A stretch of 11,997 bases of DNA from Pseudomonadota bacterium (GTDB lineage: Bacteria > Pseudomonadota > Gammaproteobacteria > Pseudomonadales > Halieaceae): the NCBI GenBank assembly GCA_030591305.1, contig JAUVBI010000078.1, positions 1-11,997 on the forward strand, given 5' to 3'. The translations under genes and the position numbers were made by a program. Of this stretch, positions 8,079-11,997 are shown one piece after another (positions within the stretch are counted from its first letter, which is position 1; each line of letters begins with the position of its first letter). Under the pieces are notes generated by a model that did no database searches, was not told the origin of the DNA, and was given only the letters and a program-made list of their open reading frames with translations.

Positions 8079-8204
8079 ATGGAATCTAAAGTTGCGCTGG
8101 TAACCGGCGCCAGTCGGGGCATAGGCAAGGCGAGTGCTCTCGCATTGGCCAGGGCGCCGGGGTTTGTGCTGTTCGCTTCAGCTACTTACCTTTCTATGTA
8201 TTAA
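8079..8204 (+). pseudogene. Truncated short-chain dehydrogenase/reductase (5' stump)
   Basis: The first 25 or so of 41 codons encode a classical SDR N-terminus: VALVTGASRGIG with the NAD(P)-binding TGxxxGxG at residues 9-16, then ASALALAR. After Ala26 (8156) the sequence reads APGFVLFASATY and ends at TAA 8202-8204. Normal SDRs need about 250 residues including a catalytic Tyr-x3-Lys, so this cannot be a functional enzyme. The start ATG at 8079 has a weak AAGAGA upstream. It follows the exporter in operon spacing and ends 2 bp from the opposing lipoprotein gene. I read it as a remnant cut by recombination or deletion near 8155. The missing 3' part is not recognisable elsewhere in the window. 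Confidence 0.8.
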
Positions 8205-8206
8205 GT

Positions 8207-9226
8207 CTAGGAACCTGTGAGAATAAAGTCAACGACACTGTCCTCGTCGGCAACTACCTCAGTGGGGCTGTCCGCACTCTCAACAAAGACAATAGCATCA
8301 TCACCATTCTCGGGGGAATCATCCGCTGCCTGGCAAGTGAAGGCCACGGTGTACATGCCGGGCGCCACAAAACCAACGGTGTAATCCCACAGGCCGCTGT
8401 CGTCGTTAAAGCGCACCGCTGCGCTGGTCAGCGGTGCATTTTCTTCAGAACCCTCGTCACTGATGATTGCGTCTGCGCCTTCGTAGACATAAACGGCAAA
8501 ACCGGCGCCGGTATTGACGTCGCCGGTACAGTGATCTGCATTGAGCAAGGAAGCGTCCACGGAGCCCACTATGTTGCCACTTTCCGATAGATCAATCAGG
8601 CGCAGGGAGGGTTTGAGGCGGTAGTCCGGAAAACCTTTCGGGTCGTTAACGGACTTGCGTAAATCGAAGTCGATGACGAACTTGTGACTGCCGCCCGCCA
8701 GAATGGTAAACCCACTGTTGAGTTTTAGCCCGGACTGGCTGCCGCTTGGAATATAGAGTGATACCCCCACAGTGCCATCGTTCGGCACAAAAAGGGAATC
8801 GTCAACTCCGCGCTCGGCATCGGCGGCCAGGCGCAGCCAGGTGTAGTTTCCCGCATCCAGAACTACGCCGCTTAACAAGGAAGCACTTTTTGTTCCCTCC
8901 AGCTCAAGGAGGTCTATACAGCGAATGGTGGGTGCGCCGTCAGCGGTTGCTGAAGGGGCCGTTCCAGCGAGAAGTTCCAGGCAGGTTTGGCTCTCTCCCG
9001 TCAGTGGTATGTCGATGGCGTTGCCATCAGCCGGATTGACAGTTACGCCGGTGAATTGCACCAGAACGCGTTCCGCGTTATCAACGGCGGCATCGGACAC
9101 GTCGAGGCTGAGTGTTCCCGTGGTTTCAGTCGGACCGTCGTTGCCACCACTGCCTCCGCCACTGCAGCCTACCAGCATTATTGGAAACAAGACGATGGCG
9201 GCACTGAAATAGAAGCTCTTGATCAT
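8207..9226 (-). CDS. DUF4382-domain lipoprotein
   Basis: This 339-residue predicted lipoprotein has a signal peptide (about 1-20) with lipobox LVGC and acylated Cys21, followed by a glycine/serine linker SGGGSGGNDG. The DUF4382 domain (about 36-215) shows its hallmark GTLSLDVSDAAVDNAERVLV and VQFTGVTVNP, then LLSGVVLDAGNYTWLRL and HKFVIDFDLRKSV. A second beta-rich region (about 218-339) resembles an Ig-like or carboxypeptidase-regulatory fold (GLWDYTVGFVAPGMYTVAFTC). The protein is strongly acidic, as expected for an exported marine protein. No enzymatic function is known for DUF4382. The start ATG has AAGG 8 nt upstream. The gene is divergent from the glyoxalase-like gene and ends 2 bp from the SDR stump, so it may have been brought in at that junction. 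Confidence 0.9.
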   Translation of the reverse strand: MIKSFYFSAAIVLFPIMLVGCSGGGSGGNDGPTETTGTLSLDVSDAAVDNAERVLVQFTGVTVNPADGNAIDIPLTGESQTCLELLAGTAPSATADGAPTIRCIDLLELEGTKSASLLSGVVLDAGNYTWLRLAADAERGVDDSLFVPNDGTVGVSLYIPSGSQSGLKLNSGFTILAGGSHKFVIDFDLRKSVNDPKGFPDYRLKPSLRLIDLSESGNIVGSVDASLLNADHCTGDVNTGAGFAVYVYEGADAIISDEGSEENAPLTSAAVRFNDDSGLWDYTVGFVAPGMYTVAFTCQAADDSPENGDDAIVFVESADSPTEVVADEDSVVDFILTGS

Positions 9227-9302
9227 AGTGAATACCTTACAAACTGAATATTGAGAGATATTTTACTCCTATTCCAGGGTGTCTTCCAGAATTGGAAACG
9301 CG

Positions 9303-9331
9303 TTGCGGCTGGCAATATGTCGCGTTAATAT
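9303..9331 (+). promoter_or_regulatory. Possible sigma70-like promoter for the glyoxalase-like gene
   Basis: TTGCGG (9303-9308), a 17-nt spacer and TAATAT (9326-9331) lie in the 145-bp divergent gap, about 40 nt before the start codon. The match is weak (3 of 6 and 4 of 6 consensus bases). This is motif reading only. Confidence 0.28.
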
Positions 9332-9360
9332 AGTTCCGTTACCGTCACCGAAAGGCCAGA

Positions 9361-9375
9361 ATGATAATAATATGA
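9361..9375 (+). other. Four-codon mini-ORF overlapping the glyoxalase-like start (ATGA overlap)
   Basis: ATG ATA ATA ATA TGA. AAAGG at 9351-9355 is well spaced (5 nt) for this ATG and too far (16 nt) from the ATG at 9372. The TGA overlaps the downstream ATG as ATGA, the usual geometry for translational re-initiation. It could be a leader peptide or chance. Confidence 0.3.
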
Positions 9376-9755
9376 GCCTGCACCTGCATCACAGCCATAT
9401 CCAAATTCGTGATATTGATGAAACTCTGGAATTTTTCTGCGAAAAGATGGGTCTGGTTGAAATAAACAGGAATGTCATTGAGTTGGCTGAACTCACGTTG
9501 CTCTACCTGGCGGCGCCGGATGATTTATCCGGTGATAACGCTACGGCCATGCTGGAACTGGCCTGTTACCACGATAAGCGTGCAATTACTGATGGCAGTC
9601 GTTTCGCTCATATCGCCTTTAGCGTGGACGATCTCGAGGCCTACTGTAAGAAGATGAAGCAGGTGGGTGTCTCTATTTTACAGGCACCCGTGAATAATCA
9701 GTATGCCTATATCCAGTCTCCGGATGGGTTGGTTATTGAGTTATTGCAGAGCTGA
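9372..9755 (+). CDS. VOC-superfamily glyoxalase-I-like protein
   Basis: This 127-residue cytoplasmic protein has two beta-alpha-beta-beta-beta units. Aligned by eye with E. coli GloA (lactoylglutathione lyase), it keeps all four metal-ligand positions: His7 (LHHSHIQIRD), Glu62 (AMLELACYHD), His80 (RFAHIAFSVDD) and Glu123 (LVIELLQS). It also has SPDG before the last strand. GloA isomerises the methylglyoxal-glutathione hemithioacetal to S-lactoylglutathione. The retained ligands make this plausible, but shorter loops leave other VOC lyases or dioxygenases possible. The start at 9372 is chosen because family members begin just before the first strand; upstream in-frame codons give no recognisable protein. 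No good Shine-Dalgarno site serves this ATG; the nearby AAGG serves a four-codon mini-ORF instead. The gene converges on the rhomboid gene with 17 bp between. Confidence 0.85.
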   Translation: MSLHLHHSHIQIRDIDETLEFFCEKMGLVEINRNVIELAELTLLYLAAPDDLSGDNATAMLELACYHDKRAITDGSRFAHIAFSVDDLEAYCKKMKQVGVSILQAPVNNQYAYIQSPDGLVIELLQS

Positions 9756-9772
9756 AGTGAGGGGGAGCTAAG

Positions 9773-10450
9773 TTAATTCGGGCCTCTTGAATCTTCCCCA
9801 GCCTTCCATTGATCCCCAATGATGGGGTCCTCTTCCTCCGCCGCTTCATTGTCACCTGCACTGCGCTGCCATGAATAGCGCTTGCGTCTGGGCTTGGGAT
9901 CCCAGTTGCGAAACATGTAGGCACAGAATGCGCCCGCCAGTGCTCCAAATAAGTGAGATTCAAAGGACACACCGGGATCGCCCGGGAAAATGGTCAGTAA
10001 CATTCCGCCGTACATGTAAAAAGCTATCATCAAAATGGCGGCTGAGCGTTTGTCGCGCCGCAGAATACCGCCGATAAACAAATAGAAGAACATGCCGTGA
10101 GTGATGCCACTGGCGCCAAAGTGATAGCTGTTGCGGGCGAACAGCCACACGCCAAGGCCGGATAAAAACCAGATGCCAGCCAACGCCCAGTAGCGGGATT
10201 TTGGGTAGCCATAGACCAGCATGCTTCCCAGTAATAGCGTGGGTAAGGTATTGCCCATCAAGTGCTGCCAGGAGCCGTGGATAAGAGGCGCTGTTATAAT
10301 CCCCAGCAGTCCGATTTCCGAACGCGGATAGATACCCAGATTATAGAGATCAACAGCAAAAATAAGCTCGTAGAACTTCACCGCCCAGATCAGGGCGATA
10401 AAGCAAGTGGCAATAGCAATGCTGTTGCGTAGAGGGTTTTCTGCGGCCAT
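9773..10450 (-). CDS. Rhomboid-family intramembrane serine protease
   Basis: This 225-residue polytopic inner-membrane protease has about six helices. Catalytic residues are present: Ser114 in FGASGITHG and His165 in FESHLFGALAG (51 residues apart; 53 in GlpG). Upstream lie the oxyanion-region residues His63 and Asn67 in HGSWQHLMGN. A charged cytoplasmic tail follows (about 182-225, PKPRRKRYSW then acidic). Rhomboids cut single-pass membrane proteins at or near the outer membrane face. The ATG at 10450 is forced, because an in-frame TAA lies two codons upstream; the AAGGA there touches the ATG with no spacer, so initiation may be weak or use another site. It lies 54 bp downstream of the membrane-anchored repeat protein, same strand, so they may be co-transcribed. 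It lacks obvious hallmarks that would make me call it a rhombosortase. Confidence 0.93.
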   Translation of the reverse strand: MAAENPLRNSIAIATCFIALIWAVKFYELIFAVDLYNLGIYPRSEIGLLGIITAPLIHGSWQHLMGNTLPTLLLGSMLVYGYPKSRYWALAGIWFLSGLGVWLFARNSYHFGASGITHGMFFYLFIGGILRRDKRSAAILMIAFYMYGGMLLTIFPGDPGVSFESHLFGALAGAFCAYMFRNWDPKPRRKRYSWQRSAGDNEAAEEEDPIIGDQWKAGEDSRGPN

Positions 10451-10504
10451 TCCTTATTATCTTGGGGCGAATGGCAGGGTTTAAAGGGCTATTTTTCCGC
10501 AGGT

Positions 10505-11997
10505 TTATCCCACGTGTCCAGTCCGGCGCTGCAGAGTGCGCACACCCAATACTGACAGTAACAAGCTGGTCAACAGCAACCACCAGACAGAACTCACCGG
10601 TATTCCCAGGGCGTCCGCTACGTCCTGTACGAAGATGAGTACGTAGGCACTGTCCTGGCCTGTCAAAGTGTCCCCACTTTCATCGGTAGCCGACAGGCTT
10701 ATAGTATCCACGTGTAATCCCGCGACTGCGCCGGCCACGTTGCCTGTAAAGTCACAACTGTAGATTTGTCCCGCCGCCAACACCTGGGGTAGTTGGCAAC
10801 TGCCCTGACCGTTGAGGTCACCAAATACATCATCCACCAGGGAGTTAACACTCAGGTTTTCGGTAGCGGACGTGTTCTGTACGCTGACCGTGAATGTCAC
10901 CATGCCGCCTGGAGTAGGTACCAGCCTGGGGTTGGCAGTTTTGGTGATATCAACCGCAGCTGGAATACCGAGGATTTCGACCACAGCTACGCCCGAATTC
11001 GATACTGGATTGCTGGCATCATCCTGGCCAGTGGCGACAACGAGATTGATTTCTTGCTCGCCCGCTGCACCAGTTACCTGCGCGGTAAAGTCACATTGGT
11101 AGCTACCCCCCGCTGCAGGAAGAACCTGCGGCGTGGTGCAGGTGGTGGAGTCAATATTTCCCGCCGTTGTCGTGATGTCGCCAAAGATAGAATCGACTTG
11201 TTGATTGATTGTCACCGCTGCAGTTGCAGAGCTGTTAATGATTTCAACCGTAAAGGTCACTGCACCACCGGGGGCGGTTACGGTAGTTGGCGAGGCTGTT
11301 TTATTAACGACAATGGCAGATGCACCCGCTGTGATACTCACCGTGGCATCGTCTGAGTCGACAATTAATCCTCCGGTACAGGTCGACCCGGCGCAAGCCC
11401 TGGCAGTGACAATATCGGTTACTGTGTCACCGGCGGTGCCGCTCACAGGCGCGCGGAACAGGCACAGTTGGCTGGCACCGGGTGCCAGGATGAAGCCGGG
11501 GATACAATTGACCTGGCCGTCGATAGGCTGCTTGCTGCCATCGTTGCCCTGCAGATCATATATATCATCCAGCAAGCTGGTGATTCGCAAGTTGCCGGTG
11601 GAATGGTTTTCGACCAGTACCAGGTAGCTTATGGTGCCGCCGGGCTCGGCTATTGTAGCTGGAACGGCAACTTTGGTAACTTCCAATGGCTGCCCGGGAC
11701 TTGCGTCGAGAACAATTAAAACATCGGCAGTGTCTGAGTTGCTTACCGGGTTGAACAGGTTGTCCACACCAACGGCGATAACTACGTCTGTTACGGTGCT
11801 GCCCACCGCGCCGGTCACAATTGCCTGGAATTGGCACTGATAGTTTTCACTGGGTGCCAGAGTTTGGGACACACCACAGTTGGTAGCCGTGATGTCTCCC
11901 GCAACCAGGGCAATGTCACCGTAGATATCGTCGGAAAGCGTGTTAATGGTAACGGTATCTACCTGGGAAGTATTTGTCACTGCGATGCCATAGGTCA
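10505..11997 (-). CDS. Secreted DUF11-like repeat protein with C-terminal membrane anchor (C-terminal part)
   Basis: The frame is open to the window end, so N-terminus and signal peptide are missing. The 497 visible codons hold four beta-sandwich-like units of about 115-122 residues resembling DUF11/CARDB-type surface repeats: ITKTANPxxVxxPGGxVTFTVxVxNTS, then VDDxFGD, a cysteine pair and TVSIT-like closing strands. Counting from the GTG codon at 11980, the pairs are Cys35-49, 159-173, 281-296 and 395-409, each probably a disulfide. Unit 2 has two more cysteines (196, 201). The end is a hydrophobic helix (about 464-481, VWWLLLTSLLLSVLGV) after GIPVSS, with a basic tail RTLQRR. This resembles IPTL/PEP-CTERM-style sorting signals or a plain anchor. 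The role is probably cell-surface or adhesive; a specific function cannot be given. Confidence 0.85.
   Translation of the reverse strand, partial: TYGIAVTNTSQVDTVTINTLSDDIYGDIALVAGDITATNCGVSQTLAPSENYQCQFQAIVTGAVGSTVTDVVIAVGVDNLFNPVSNSDTADVLIVLDASPGQPLEVTKVAVPATIAEPGGTISYLVLVENHSTGNLRITSLLDDIYDLQGNDGSKQPIDGQVNCIPGFILAPGASQLCLFRAPVSGTAGDTVTDIVTARACAGSTCTGGLIVDSDDATVSITAGASAIVVNKTASPTTVTAPGGAVTFTVEIINSSATAAVTINQQVDSIFGDITTTAGNIDSTTCTTPQVLPAAGGSYQCDFTAQVTGAAGEQEINLVVATGQDDASNPVSNSGVAVVEILGIPAAVDITKTANPRLVPTPGGMVTFTVSVQNTSATENLSVNSLVDDVFGDLNGQGSCQLPQVLAAGQIYSCDFTGNVAGAVAGLHVDTISLSATDESGDTLTGQDSAYVLIFVQDVADALGIPVSSVWWLLLTSLLLSVLGVRTLQRRTGHVG
10622..11997 (-). repeat. Four tandem protein-domain repeats inside the surface protein
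   Basis: Approximate units are 11997-11693 (partial), 11692-11330, 11329-10970 and 10969-10622. They share the Pro-Gly-Gly turn (units 2-4), the motif D-D/S-I/V-F/Y-G-D (disturbed in unit 2, which reads DDIYDLQ) and a cysteine pair 14-15 residues apart. DNA identity is low, so the repeats are old rather than recent duplications. Confidence 0.75.

Noticed and set aside
9279..9371. Earlier GTG start for the glyoxalase-like protein (31 extra residues)
   Set aside because: The extra residues match no VOC protein, and no ribosome site precedes the GTG. The fold normally begins a few residues before the first strand, as with ATG 9372.
9773..10450. Calling the rhomboid a rhombosortase
   Set aside because: The neighbouring protein lacks a Gly-Gly C-terminal motif, and the rhomboid resembles the ordinary gammaproteobacterial family with a charged tail.
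10793..11356. 187-codon plus-strand open frame
   Set aside because: Antisense to the surface repeat protein, whose domain repeats and cysteine pairs confirm the minus strand.

Overview
The window looks like chromosomal DNA of a marine-type gammaproteobacterium, perhaps Cellvibrionales/Halieaceae-like. This is an inference from gene content and protein style: a hybrid kinase with an HD-GYP regulator, a DUF4382 lipoprotein, an E. coli-like EamA exporter and a gammaproteobacterial-looking rhomboid. I see no rRNA, tRNA, CRISPR array, transposase or phage gene. No gene-free stretch exceeds 300 bases.

Layout. Positions 1-4665 (minus strand) hold a signalling operon read from right to left. It runs from a membrane hybrid histidine kinase with a dCache-like sensor, to a REC-HD-GYP response regulator (predicted c-di-GMP phosphodiesterase), to a MoxR-family AAA+ ATPase cut by the window edge. 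The regulator and MoxR genes overlap by 20 nt, and MoxR appears to start at a TTG whose Shine-Dalgarno site lies inside the regulator gene. Divergent from the operon is an amidase-signature hydrolase (4784-6241, plus). It converges on a fumarylacetoacetate-hydrolase-family enzyme (6445-7056, minus). The 203-bp gap between them is structured: a G-quadruplex motif, a long inverted repeat with two inner hairpins, and three perfect GTTAACCC units.

Positions 7177-8204 hold an EamA-type exporter followed by the 5' stump of a short-chain dehydrogenase. The stump stops 2 bp from the end of an opposing DUF4382 lipoprotein gene (8207-9226, minus), which suggests an old recombination junction. A glyoxalase-I-like VOC protein (9372-9755, plus) is divergent from the lipoprotein and converges on a rhomboid intramembrane protease (9773-10450, minus). 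The right end (10505-11997, minus) is the C-terminal part of a secreted, membrane-anchored repeat protein. It has four beta-rich units, each with a cysteine pair, and sits directly upstream of the rhomboid gene.

Working together. The kinase, HD-GYP regulator and MoxR probably form one pathway from an extracytoplasmic ligand to c-di-GMP turnover and a chaperone-like ATPase. The rhomboid and the anchored repeat protein could be a protease and its substrate; this rests only on adjacency and a plausible anchor. The remaining genes look like independent metabolic or transport functions. No clearly new multi-gene defence or mobile system is visible. The most unusual non-coding item is the composite repeat at 6249-6430.
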